From Acanthaster planci (taxonomy: Eukaryota > Echinodermata > Asteroidea > Valvatida > Acanthasteridae): a stretch of 64,000 nucleotides of DNA. Of the stretch, positions 1 to 11,802 are shown in pieces. Made by a program: the position numbers and the translations under genes. The notes under the pieces were generated by a model. That model did not search any database and had not been told where the DNA came from. It saw nothing but the letters and a program-made list of their open reading frames with translations. The DNA is taken from contig NW_019091427.1 of the NCBI RefSeq assembly GCF_001949145.1, forward strand, positions 934,260 to 998,259. Reading direction: 5' to 3'. Every line of letters begins with the position of its first letter. The first letter of the stretch is position 1.

Positions 1-1026
1 TACCCGGTTGGCTAAGGTACTGTTGGTATTTTAGGATGGAAAATTTAATGCTTTATAGCGATGACACAGCACGTTGACTAAAAAACTGAAAAAGGCAACG
101 ATGAGATTCGAACTATCGTTCTCACTATCTCCTTTCAGCAAGCTTAACCACTCGGCCATCGCATGCGACAACTATCATAACGTATCTTTCACAAATAGTG
201 CAATAGCATTACTATGCACGGACGTGACGCAACATTATTTAAATAAGTCCTATTCGTGCGTCTTCACGGTTTACTGAGCTTTTCTTTTCTTGCTCCATTG
301 GCTTGTCCAGCAGCATATGCCTTTTGTGAGTTAAGTCAATAAAATCTAGTACACTGTGTTAAATCTGATTACACATAAACGTAATTTGAATTCCTCAGAC
401 TAAACACACAGCTGTTATACCGGTACCTGGTCATTCGGGGCTAGCTTTTGCGTAGCGACCACCATCTCTGGAGTGGAATGGTTCCTTTTTGCCCTTCTTG
501 CCATTGAAAACAGTGCACTGATGCAAGGCTTCTCTTATGTAACTAAGCAAAAACTTGCCCCGAATTACGAGCGCAACAGCGTTTTTGGTACGGAGAATTC
601 AAATTACGTTCACGCGAATTTAAAGAACTCAGTTTTCAGATTTTATTCAAACTTAACTGACAAAAGGCTTATAGAAAGCGACTACCACGTTTATTTTGAG
701 AGTGGCGCAGATTTAACTTTTGTTTTTAGAAAAACAATCAATTATCCCCCATTGATGTAGGACTTGGATCATAATTCATGCTGTTGCTGGATGTCAAAGG
801 GTGTGTTGGGGGTAAACCTTCACGAGTTGCTCGAGTTTAACCTCGTCCCCACAGTCTGCCTTTTTTGACACAGCACACACGGCCATCAAGGTCAGGGTTG
901 GCCTAGTGATCGTTGACTTGATGTTAGAATTTTAAAAGATCGAAATACCTGTTCAAAGTGCTATGCGTTGGTCAGATTTATCATGGTTTGGGATGTGAAA
1001 AGCAGCAGTTAGCTACGCAGCGTTAC
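1..1026. other. Downstream flank of gene 1
   Basis: Apart from the tRNA-like remnant I see no supported coding sequence. Gene 1's tail exon would be expected here or further left; I searched the minus strand for an AG followed by a linker and hydrophobic tail and found none convincing. Confidence 0.5.
94..168 (-). pseudogene. Degenerate tRNA-Ser(TGA)-like sequence
   Basis: On the minus strand an A-box-like GATGGCCGAGTGGTTAAGC is followed by a TGA-bearing loop (GCTGAAAG) and a B-box-like AGTTCGAATCT, with spacing of a class II (Ser/Leu) tRNA. The acceptor and T stems pair poorly, so it is probably a dead copy or the head of a tRNA-derived SINE and not a working tRNA. Confidence 0.4.
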
Positions 1027-4000
1027 CTCGCTCGGGCAAGTGAATGCTCCATTCGGCTCCCATGAAGTCACTTTACTTCCCACCGGTTGCATCTGGAACA
1101 ATGTCACAATGTATAACTTGCACTTTGGTGAGGATTGTAAATGATACCGAACTTTCAAGAAAGGAGCTGTACTCAGCAAACTTTACTCCCGGTATATGCT
1201 TTGTGGAAAGAATGCTTATGAAAAAAATACCAATCGTTTCAGACTCAAACCCAGTACGATTGGGAAGTTGTAGACAGTGAATCGAAATGTATGCACGAGG
1301 GACATTTTGAGATTGAAGGATGGAGCTTGCGTGATTCACATACAACAGCAGAATTTTACTGTAACAAATGAGTTAATAGCAGTGCTGCTTTCTTTTAGGC
1401 GAATATTCTCACTGTGTCATATCCATGGGCTTTGAAAAACTAGAAAAGAAATAAAACACAAGGAAAGCAAAAGATATTATTGAAAACCACCAGTCTCTAT
1501 CTACTCCGCTGCTGAGCATTCACCCCAACGCTGAGTGCTTCTCCTCTTTAAAAAAAAACGCCATGCCCCCTTCCATCAACCCCCTCCTAAGATTTCAAAG
1601 AATACTTTGGAGCCCTGCATTCCACCTTAAAGAGAGTTGTGGGCTGATGCTGTGTGATGGAGACGGTTAACTGTCGGGTGTCTTAAGCTTACCATGTTAT
1701 TCCACAAGCCCTTAGCAGTCTCAGCATGTCCTTTTGCACTAAAGTGAAAACAGTCTGGTGCCATGTATGAAAGGTCGCCGGATCCCTTATAAAAAGAGGT
1801 CAGATAGAGACTTCACCAGTGAAACCTATTGATGTGGATAGATTGCCTAATACAAAGAAATTAAATTGTCATGAAGAGCCAGAAACGTCTCGGTTAATTA
1901 TCATTGTATTAATTTTTAACTGTATTGTTTCTTTCTGGTCAAGATGTTGCTAAGGGAGACCAACAGACAAAATTATCCCAGATCAGAAATCTTGTTTTCA
2001 ACTGGAAACTCGAATCCTTTCGAAGATAAATAGTAAGGTAAACAAGCTTGCTTCAAAAATGAATTCCTAATCTCCTTTATACACCTCATGAAACAAACTA
2101 TATCACATATATACACGACATAGTTACCTCAATCAGTGGGATCTTGGAATCGTGCAGGAACGGCTGGTATACAACAGTGAAGTCTTCTTTGTCGTCAAAC
2201 GTACCACTGCCAATCAGCGCTTCTAACTGAATCTAATCACAAATAAGAACTATCAACGTGTATCGCGGATTCAGTCGAATGATTTTTATTTTGGACAGCT
2301 TATGTCCTGCAAATTATTCAAACGGAAACAAAATTTCTACCTGATTAGTACTTCTCGTACTTTACACCAATACCTATTCAATGTGACACTGACACAATGC
2401 ACGACGATCGAGCATTAACCACCCATGGTTGACAACAAACCGTTTCATTCATTTTACATTCAGGCTGACTGCGCCCGATTCCGAAGTCCGTGTCATTGCA
2501 ACGTTCAGTGAAAAGAACATTTGACATATACCAAGTGGCAAAGCTGCAAGGCCGTGAATTGGCTTAGTGGAGAATATTTGTATCTCAAGTCTTAGGAGAA
2601 ATACAAGTTTTTGGGTGTTAACGACACGTATCAAATTAAAGCTGACTTCCTCATCGTCCATTTTCCTTTCAATTTTAATGACATAACCCATGACATTTGA
2701 AAATATATCTCTCCATATGTAACCCCTCAAAGCAGTCATGAGGCCCATTTTCATTTTGCAAATTGATGCCTACACTCTATTGCATGATAGAGCGAGTTGG
2801 AGGGCCTCGGCCTTTAGGGCCGATACTTTCAGAAATACAAGCTGACAGTCCTGCTGGTAGATTCAATCCTCCTTTACAAATCATCCAGACCACGTGCCAC
2901 GAAATGCTCTAATAGCAGAGAATTTGACACTTACATGAATTGTGATTCGGTCGACGCAGGTTAATTTGAGCCTATTTACTGGCCTGCAACCTTCACTCAG
3001 GGACTTCATCACTCGCACTCACTACGCTAGTCTTGTCCCAGTCGTTACCTGGCCTTGCAGCTTTGCTATCGTGTCCGAAAGGCGCTCAATTAAGCACACA
3101 TCACTAACTAACTGATAAATCATTAAGAATGATGAAGTGAATTTCGTTTTTTCCCCCTGGAAAATAGGTAGTTTCACCCTTTTCATTATTTCATTGATAT
3201 TACTTAATTCTGTTTCTGTTTTATTTTTTTCGAAGGGAGGTCCCCCTCTCGCCATGCCGATGTAGCTGGATTCTTTACCTGGTACTGCAGCAGCGTTGGT
3301 GTCCACTCATTTTCAAGTTCCTCAACGGGGACATTCGCAACGCATGGGCAAAAGCCTCTTCAGAGAGAAAAAAGCTAACAGTCTGTAAGTTTGGCAACGT
3401 GGAGTGCTTTTCCTTTTCCTCTATTGCTTAAAGATAGTGCTTCTCTCCCATTTACCTGTAAAGCTGTTCAGCATGCAGTATGTAATTGCTTTTCCAAGGT
3501 ACACTGTAAATAAAATCTGGTGTTTCCTGACGAAACATTCCAACACTTTTCACCAGTGTTAACATTTTGGTGTTATTTGAAAACTGTTGGTATTACTGTA
3601 ACACCCTCGAGTGCACAGTAGCACTTGTAGGTGTATTTAAGCGGTATTTATCGGATAACACCTAAAAGTATTGTTTTAACAACACAAGAGGAGTGTTTGC
3701 AAAACTGAATTTTTTTTACCTGTGACTTGCTTTACACACGAATCCCTCGAATTCATTTATTTGTCGGAGGTCAAGAATGCCAATAACATTGACAAAGGTG
3801 CGGGGCATCTGTAGATGAGTACGAAAGGGAGGAAATGGCCAAAAAAAATCACTGAATATGCCCCCAAAAGCTCCATTCTTCTCATTTGACATACATGGAG
3901 CATGGAGGGCATCAACCCTTTCGAAGGAAAAAAAAAAGTATGGTGGTAGTCGGCCCTGGTCAGTGTTGTAACCGCGACCAAACACACTGAGTGACCCCTC

Positions 4001-7000
4001 CAGAAAATTGACCCCAGTTACACCACTGATTCTGCAAATTCCCCTGGGGTTCTTAAAAGCATTTCAATTTATCGGTTTTAAGCATGTGATCATTTGCAGA
4101 GTACAAGGTAACTGTATCATTAGAACAACCCCTGAAAACGCACCTTTGACACATATATGCCCCTAGACAACACTACAGGGGGCAATGTTCATATTGCAGC
4201 TGTACATCTATGTAACACATTCAGGCAGAATCGTACATCAGAATGGTATATTTATAGCTTTTAAATGTTGTTTTTGCCCCCTTTGAGCGTTTTTAATCAT
4301 TGAAGAGTCCAAAAGATTCGTCACAATCCGCTTTAAGTTTTGTGGTCACCATGAAGAAGTCAGCGTACGGACGGGGGAAGAGTCAATAGCTCATCCCCCA
4401 AACCAAACCGGGAGATATATACCCCCCTCCCCCGGGATTTACACCCATGACACTGGTGTATCTGCATTATTCCTCTGCTTGCTCGTAGCGTGGCCTACCT
4501 TGTTATGCAACACCTGTAAGGCCCTGCGGACGTTGTTGACGTATGCTCCGGGAGAGTACAAGGTTTTGTCGTTGCACAAGTCACAAAGGTCATTACCCCC
4601 AATGAAGATAGTTATCAGCTTCCAATCCTTCTCGTAGTCGACGCTAGCTTCATCTTTCATCTTTTGCACTAAGCGCTCCGCTTGCTCCTCAATTTCGCTT
4701 TGATGGGATGTAGATAAGAAAACACTTCCTTTTTAAATATAAGGAAAAATTTGAAGTTTCACAATAGTTGCAGGAATTCACCCGACAATATCGTCCGCTA
4801 ACAGAACAAATCGTCCTGAACGCGCGCTTTTGGAAGTTAAAACCCATTTCCTATAAAATGATTATTGGAAAAGAAAAATGTATCATGTGCCCATGGCTTT
4901 GAATGCTGCCTAATTTAAGGAGCATTTTATTCGGCCCTAGATTAAGTTGGCAGCACAGCGACATAGCTCCTAACACAGGGAATTCTATCGGTACTTACTA
5001 GGCCACTGCTCCTGGGAAGGCCACGTTCATTCCCGCGTTGCTTGTAAACCATGAACCCGTCCCCACGCCGTAACCCTTTAGAGACGGGTTGTATTTCCGA
5101 AGAATATCTACAAATGGAGTAGTAAACCACCATAAGGCCTGCATCTTTCATTGTCAATGGACCCAACGACGCATCCAACATGGATATAATCATGTTTGCA
5201 GTTTGACCAAAATCATCCATTTGCAATTGCGTGCATAACGTTCTCAACATCCGGACGAGGCAGGGTAATATTCAAGGGCGTATTGAAAACCTGCATGGGG
5301 GGGAAGAGAATTTTTCGGGGGTGTGTGTCAAAACTGATTAAAACGTTCTCCAACAGGGCATCTGGTTAAAACTGTTAACAGAAATGGCATAATCTTTTTC
5401 CCTCAAGCATTTCGAGTAAAATCTTACTAGCAAGTGTTGGCACTGTCTCGTAACTCTCATCCCCACCATGGCTGGATGGAGAAAATATAAACAAAAGAAT
5501 AAAAACTTACACAATAAAATTCGACGATACACAAAGAATAGTGTGCAGCCAAATTATGCACATTAAAAAAACGACTTGGATGATCAGGGTCACAACATGA
5601 CATTGTGGCTCGGGTATGTTAGAGGTGCGGTTATCTGGGAAGGGAGCTTCAGAAATATTCCTCAGAGATCCGTCCATGTGCCAAAAGAGACTGCTGGAGA
5701 AAATGCCTGGAAAACTCGACCTGCCCACAAGACAAATTTATTTGGTGAAAGCATCAAAGATTCTTTCCAATTTGAACTAAAACCGTTGGCGTATGGGGGT
5801 GGCATCGTTTTATTTATCAGTTTTTTTGAAGGATTTGAAATCGTCTACATTCTTGAAACGATACTACCACCTTTCTTTAGGGTAGGAGTTAAGGATTCTT
5901 TGCAGATGAAAGGCTTTGAACAATCGGTTTTTTTTCGGGGGGGATCCATCTTGAACCGCCCACTGGACCTGGAAAAGCCATTGACCGGAAAGTAAGTTTT
6001 TTAAACAAGGCTTGATGTTTCAGGGAGCATCTGGAAAGTCTGGTACCTGAAAGACTTCCCTCTGTATTGGTACAATAACTGCGGCAATGAACATGCTCCG
6101 CCTCCATTCGCTGCCTGAGATATAAAAATATGAAACGACTTTAAAGGTTTTTTTTTACTTTTCCCACAGGCGACCTAATAGTGTTTACAATAAGTACAAG
6201 TAAAGGGACATGGCTAATCTGGAGTACCAGTCGTTTTGGGGTAGAGAATTTAGCTGCTCACTCAAGAAAAATGTTTCTGAAGTGTTTCAAATTATATCGA
6301 TGTTGTTTAAAGTCCGGAAGGGGACGGTGAGAGAAGTGTCATTATTTTTATTTTCTTGCACGGGGTATCTTTCATCAGTGAAGTTGTTATGAATAATCAG
6401 ATCTACCTTGCATTTTCCTTAGATAATCAAACTAGTCTGAAGCAGTTTTAACACAAGTTTCTCACTGGAAAATGGTTGAAACCTTAAATGTGCAAAACTC
6501 TCAACTCATTTCTGATCACAATCCAACATTTCACTACAATTATTTCAAACAAACCTACTGTCAGCGAATCTCCAATGGCTCCAATCACTTTGATATCTGC
6601 AGGCCGTAACATGTGAACTGAGAAAAGTACAAAAAGCTAGTCATTACACGCATGTCCACACCTGACATCAGTGCTTGAATGAAACTGATCATTGCTACGT
6701 TGTTTAGATACTGGGTTGGCATTTAATGGGAAGACAGTAGGTATAAAATTAAAATCCAACTTTCCTTTCCTAGAGCAAACGTCTGTTCATTGAGATGTGT
6801 AGGACTATTCAGGGTTTGGGGGAAGAGGGAAATGTGCTTTTTTTCCTGAAACGATTGTTTATTTTGTTCTTTCAGTAAAGACCTCCTAATTTAGGAATTG
6901 AAACCCCTAAAGTGTCCCCCTGGGGGAGTTCCACCCTCTCTGCTGGAGTTCCAACCCCCCTCCGCCCCCCAGATATGTCCCTCATCAGCCAGCCTCTTAA

Positions 7001-9462
7001 TCTTGGAAACAGCGAAGGAAATATAAAGGAAGCAAATCTACCTGAATTTGGTGGTGATTCCGATGGTGGGAGGATTTGACACGGAAAAATCTGTTGCTCG
7101 CCGTACTAAAATAAAGAATAAGTAAATCAGTGACATTATTCTGAAACTGCATAGTATGATAAACCTCATAGATACCTATTTGTACCCATACAACCGACAA
7201 CTCGGACTCATTATAGTGTTGGGGACTTCACGTTACTACACACTCCACAGTGATTATTAAACTGGCCTGTTTTGTCCGCTGAAAGTTACTTGACCGAAAC
7301 AGAAACAAGATTTTTAGAGCCAAGTATACTCTGCCTTCCATCCACCCTCTCCTCCTACCACCATTCGTAGAAAAGTGTTTGTGTGTAATGAAGAAACTGG
7401 GGGAATCACCTCTTGGGCCATCCAGTTCGTAAGTGTGACATCACTTCAGTTTAAACCACGCCCACTGCGCATAGAGTTTCATGGAACCATGGAACCGGAA
7501 GTTAACGCGCAACTTTAGAGTTCGTCCAATGGGAGCCTACAATTAGTGGCGCGTCTGCGTGTGTGACGAAGTCACTCATGGACTGGATACCGAAGTGAAT
7601 ATGTCACGGCGCAATCAACTGTGTGTAAAAGGCATTGGCGCAAGAACCCGCGCGTGAACCAACACGCGCGCGTACTCCTTTCGTTGGCACTACACATTGA
7701 TCTCCACTATAAAGAAACTCCACTTTCTGGTTCAAAATGACGTCATACTTCGGTAATCTTTAAAGCCCATTCCATATCACTTTTACAGGATAAAAACGAC
7801 ATTGTACATAGAATAGAGCACATAAAAGTCAGGACACTAGCATTGAAGGGGAAAATGATAGCACACGACAGGTTAAAGCATGGATGCAAAATGACTTGTA
7901 AAAGAACATTCACGACAGCTAATGTTTTTGTGATGAACAGCTGTATGGCCAAATGCCCAAATGCCAGCAATATGCCCTTTAAAATGGCAGTTAGACTAAA
8001 ACTGAAAACTAGGTTGGATGGGACAAAATGGCAAACAAACACTTGAAAAAACACAATGGATATTTTCAAAGGTTGCGCCAAAAAAAAAAAGATTGCGAAA
8101 AATACATTTGTAGGCCATATCATCCATCTTACCGTTGTAAAGCTGGTTTTTGATGGATTCACTGTCTTTCCTTATTTTCTGCTCTTACCGGCCATGTTGG
8201 ATCCCCCGTACAGTTATAGCCCGGCAGTAAAGTGATAAGATCCCGGATGGTCCGGTTCCAGTCGTTGTAATCATCTCCAATCACGCCATCGTAGTCATAC
8301 TCAAACTCTGAAACTCGAAGGAAAAGTAAGGGGCCACATAATTGTAAGTCCGATTCAAATGTTTATTAATAATTCAATGTTGGACAAAATGGGCCCTGTC
8401 ATTTACGAAAACCTTGAGGCTCTGCTAAATAGGCCTGTTGTGACGTTGTCTGAGTAAGCCATTAATGCATTAACCAATCATTATAATGGTTTGTCTATCA
8501 TGCCCTGATTCTTAACAGAATGGTGATCCATGCTGACCAGTCAATATGTCATGTAAAATATAAGTCTCGAGAGCACAGTTTTGAAATTGGACAATAATTG
8601 GCCTTCCTTCCTTAGAAGGCTTTATTGAGAAAGTACAAGCTCCTCTGCCCATTCGAGGCCCAAAATGGATGCTACACAAAGGTACGGTTTACTTGCTCAA
8701 AAACTAACATACCTATTACCTATTACTCGCAACCAAACTGATTTTGAAACAAACGATCATTGGAGTCATGGGGAGGGGGTGCTCCCCTCTGAAAGAAATC
8801 AAAAGAGAAAAGGGGGAAAGAGAAGAAAAACTCAAAGGAAAAAAAGGATTAAAGGGGATAGAAGTCACAAACCTGCATGATAATACCTAGAAATTGACCC
8901 CCTCCTGCCTTTGACGGTTTGTCAGCTGGCTACCGATAAGTGTTTTGCCTCCTCCCGAAAAAGACCCGGCAAAACCTATGCAAACCATTCTTCACAATAA
9001 CAGTCACCCTGCGTGCCCAACCTCAGCGCGTCTTTGCCAATGGAATAATGACGTCTTGCCCTCTCACATCGCCTATGGCCAAGAGTTCGCTTCGTTGACT
9101 TTACCACACAATGTTCACTTGCCCCATTACGTTTCCAAAAGGTTCTCCAAGAATAACCATCAACCAAAGATCTGGAGCAGGTATAGCAATGTAAATTACC
9201 CTTTTTCAGGGTATCTGAAGGAGAACAATTATCGCCGATTTGGTCTCAATTAGGATGCAGTCATTTTAGATGGCATTGGGATGTTAAGATGTGCTGCATC
9301 CTGGACCCGGCGAGCCAGAGCTCTAAGCTCTCTCTGCCGATTCTTACCTTGTTCAGTTCCGTGGATGGGTACCACCACAACCAGCAGGAGTGTCCACACG
9401 GAAAACAGCCAGGCTTTTCTCAGATAGTTAGGTCGAGACATACCGAGTCGTGCATGCACCAC
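1027..9462 (-). CDS. PLB1-like secreted GDSL phospholipase, gene 1 of a tandem trio (last exon not found)
   Basis: Thirteen exons read on the minus strand, each bordered by AG and GT: 9348-9441 (or to 9462), 8189-8307, 7042-7105, 6559-6617, 6047-6114, 5428-5471, 4999-5107, 4499-4697, 3720-3808, 3279-3357, 2128-2232, 1693-1785, 1027-1092. From the second Met (9441) they sum to 396 codons with no internal stop. Domains in order: signal peptide; N-glycosylation sites NRT and [20 protein letters not shown] with the nucleophilic Ser; a glycine-rich exon; FIGGNDLC block; [15 protein letters not shown]; and [12 protein letters not shown] with the Asp-His pair. This order matches PLB1, a membrane-bound phospholipase A2/lysophospholipase of the GDSL superfamily acting outside the cell. 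The C-terminal tail exon seen in genes 2 and 3 is not visible below 1027 and may lie outside the window or have diverged. Exon sizes equal those of gene 2 throughout. Two in-frame Met codons 21 bases apart leave the start open. Confidence 0.85.
1693..1785 (-). CDS. Gene 1 exon L: catalytic Asp-His block V
   Basis: The exon encodes [18 protein letters not shown] followed by LWNNM. Asp and His of DCFH complete the catalytic triad. The donor ATG|GTAAGC follows in phase 0. Confidence 0.9.
4499..4697 (-). CDS. Gene 1 exon H: GGNDLC block III
   Basis: This 199-base exon encodes the helix [16 protein letters not shown], then [18 protein letters not shown] and a YSPGAY segment. The Asn of GGND is the oxyanion-hole residue of GDSL hydrolases. 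The donor is AAG|GTAGGC. The length is identical in genes 2 and 3. Confidence 0.9.
6559..6617 (-). CDS. Gene 1 exon D: GDSL block I
   Basis: This 59-base exon encodes [19 protein letters not shown], the PLB1 version of GDSL block I with the catalytic Ser. It starts after AG with a two-base split codon and ends before GTAGGT. The equivalent exon is exactly 59 bases in all three genes. Confidence 0.9.
9348..9462 (-). CDS. Gene 1 exon A: signal peptide
   Basis: The exon encodes a basic N-region, then a hydrophobic core [10 protein letters not shown], then a small-residue cleavage zone (IHG). It ends CAAG|GTAAGA after one base of a codon, so the next exon completes a Glu. Starting at Met 9441 gives a compact signal peptide; Met 9462 adds seven residues. 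The presence of its own signal exon shows that this is an independent gene and not an internal repeat of a larger PLB1. Confidence 0.75.
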
Positions 9463-11592
9463 ATTTGCAATTGTAATCCGAAGCTGCTGTTGATTTCAAG
9501 TTAGAGTTCCAAAGCGGTTTTTCTCTCTAAAGTGCTTATATGATTTAGCGGATTGCACTGCAAGTCAAGAAACGCTACAAGAAACAACCAAATCGCAAGA
9601 CTGTGGCTGGTTGCATATGCGTCCCGATTCCAGGTTAACTCCCAAGCTCATGCGAAGATTCATCGTGTTGAGTTGATAAATGCATGCTCCCGGATTTATT
9701 TAAGCGATTTACACTGGGGGCTTAAAAGATTACAAAGATATTTGAATAACCTGAGGGCATCGGTGGATCCTGGAGGGGCCGTGCTAAGGGGTATCCCCCT
9801 CTATCCAAAAGGGTCCTATTGTTTTTGAAATATAATGAACGGCGATTTCCGTCCTTCCCAAATCTTGTAAACAGCCTCAAAATCTAGCCTCATCCCTCAG
9901 AGATGCCTTAAAAACTTACACAAAGAACCCCCGTTTAACTCCGAAGGAAACCAAAATCCGCCCCCTACAGCAAAATTGACTTCTGGATCCACCCTTGCCT
10001 GAAGATGGATGATCACTTTATTTGTTCCCATGTTGTGTATAGGTACAGTGTGTCACGTGCACCTTTCATGTTTACGAGTGTTTAGGCGCACTTTGAAGCT
10101 CACGCCATGTTTATTTCGGGCCTAGGGCACTAGGTCTCATTGGTCCACCAAGCTTCGTTTACGTATGTCCTTTGCCATAGTGGTTGGAGGACCGCGGGCC
10201 ACTGTGGCTCTATAGAAAAAGTTCACACATACACAAAGTGTGACGTCAACACTATAGGCTCATGGTTTGCATATTTGTTTCCACTCTTGAATGCGTTAAC
10301 CTAAATGAGCATTTCATCGCATCCTTTTCACAGGTTAACATTTTAACACAAAAGGACGCGTGTGAGGATTTTTGTATTGCGACTGTATATGTTGTTATTA
10401 CGGTCAAAGACATTTCTTTTTTATTCTCTCGTTTAATTTTGCTTTTAAACATCCGCTCTTGTCTTTCCCGTTTCAAATAACTTGGCTTTTTAATTCACTC
10501 CTTGAGGGAACCTCAATAACAGTGCCACTTACTTTACTGAGCAAAAAATAGATCGACCTGAAATCAATACTCCAAACAATGATATCTTTTGTATCTAAAT
10601 GTATTTGCTGGAGAGACTGGATGTACCAAGTAACGACCAAGCCCCGCAAACACTACAATATTCGACCTCTTGTCAATTGTAGTCAGGTTTACTTTATCCG
10701 TTTACACAGATGTCATAATTCTTGTCGCAATCAACTTTGTGATCACCACTCGGTGAACATTACCTGTAAGGTTATCGTTTTGACCCATATAACCAATTAG
10801 GCCCTATGCCTACATTAATTATTAATACAAATGCGGCTGCACAAACATTTTTGCAATATACCTCCAGCCAAATGACAATCCATCATTGAACCCATAAAAA
10901 CAGCATGAATACTGGGCTATGGACGTCTCTCAATCTGTCACTTTGGCCATCAGTTCTCAGCAACTCGCCGGGAGGGGTGATGATCCTCTAAATACTCCAT
11001 CCAATGGATAAGCAAATTCGGATTAAAATGTCAACCTGATAACTATACAGATTTATCTAGTTGTCAATACAGTATAGCAATGTAAATGTCGGTGTTGAAT
11101 GAACGTCATTTTTTCCAACCCCCAAGGTACCTAAAACATGATAAGATACCGTAGCGTCCAAAGTTTCAAGATCACTATTTAGTTGGAATAAAGCCGTTCA
11201 GAAGCATGCATGCCAGATCTACCAGAGTCCACTGGAATATGCTTGGATACATTCAGACAACCTTTTCATACACATTACTGCAAATTCCGGCTTCTTAACT
11301 AATACCAAAAGCTAAAGTACTTACAACGCATTTTTGTGATTTCTCAACCTTAATTCTACATTCAAAGTCTGTCGAAATGGGACAATGTCTGATTATATGC
11401 ACACCAGTGAAAAGTACGTTTTCAGGCTCTTGTCGAATCAGGAGTGTATACATTTTAAAATCTTGGTATATCTTTACTGCCGAAAAACCTGGACACTGCA
11501 AGAAAAACAAGTTGACAAAGGATTGCAGCTCAGAGTTTGAGTTCAAATACTTTGATTATAAAAGTGGTCTGCAAAAATAAGAAAGCCAGAAA
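9463..11592. other. Spacer between gene 2 and gene 1
   Basis: About 2.1 kb of AT-rich sequence that should hold the gene 1 promoter. It contains one short dispersed motif (TTCTGGATCCACCCTTG near 9971) that recurs near 31137. No other gene was recognised. Confidence 0.5.
9970..9987. repeat. Dispersed repeat fragment, copy 1
   Basis: CTTCTGGATCCACCCTTG; a near-identical string occurs at 31136-31153. Probably the edge of an unrecognised interspersed repeat. Confidence 0.45.
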
Positions 11593-11802
11593 TTATGTAA
11601 GATGGAGACTTGGAAAAACAAAGCAAAACTCCAACATGATAAGAATCCAGAAGGACAAGGCAAGCTTAGATGCGCTTCCTGAATCCCCACTCCCAGTATC
11701 CATGGTAGTGATTACAACATCCCTGTCCGTCGATGTCATCGCAGGTTTGTCTGTTGTGGCAGCCTGTCTACTGTTCAGGTTGGTGTAAATAAACGGCAAC
11801 AC
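11593..11802 (-). CDS. Gene 2 exon N: linker and hydrophobic C-terminal tail
   Basis: Acceptor GTGCAG, then an in-frame 69-codon exon beginning VLPFIYTNLNSR. It has a Thr/Asp/Ser-rich stretch, a small-residue run GSGDSGSAS, the hydrophobic segment and TAA. The small residues just before the hydrophobic tail look like a GPI omega-site region. Confidence 0.85.
   Translation of the reverse strand: MLPFIYTNLNSRQAATTDKPAMTSTDRDVVITTMDTGSGDSGSASKLALSFWILIMLEFCFVFPSLHLT

Noticed and set aside
5576-5995. 139-codon plus-strand open frame
   Set aside because: Lies in a gene 1 intron on the opposite strand; no domain and a low-complexity Phe-rich make-up.
7743-8162. 139-codon minus-strand open frame with hydrophobic stretches
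   Set aside because: It lies just downstream of gene 1 exon B inside the next intron, with no splice link and no family resemblance.
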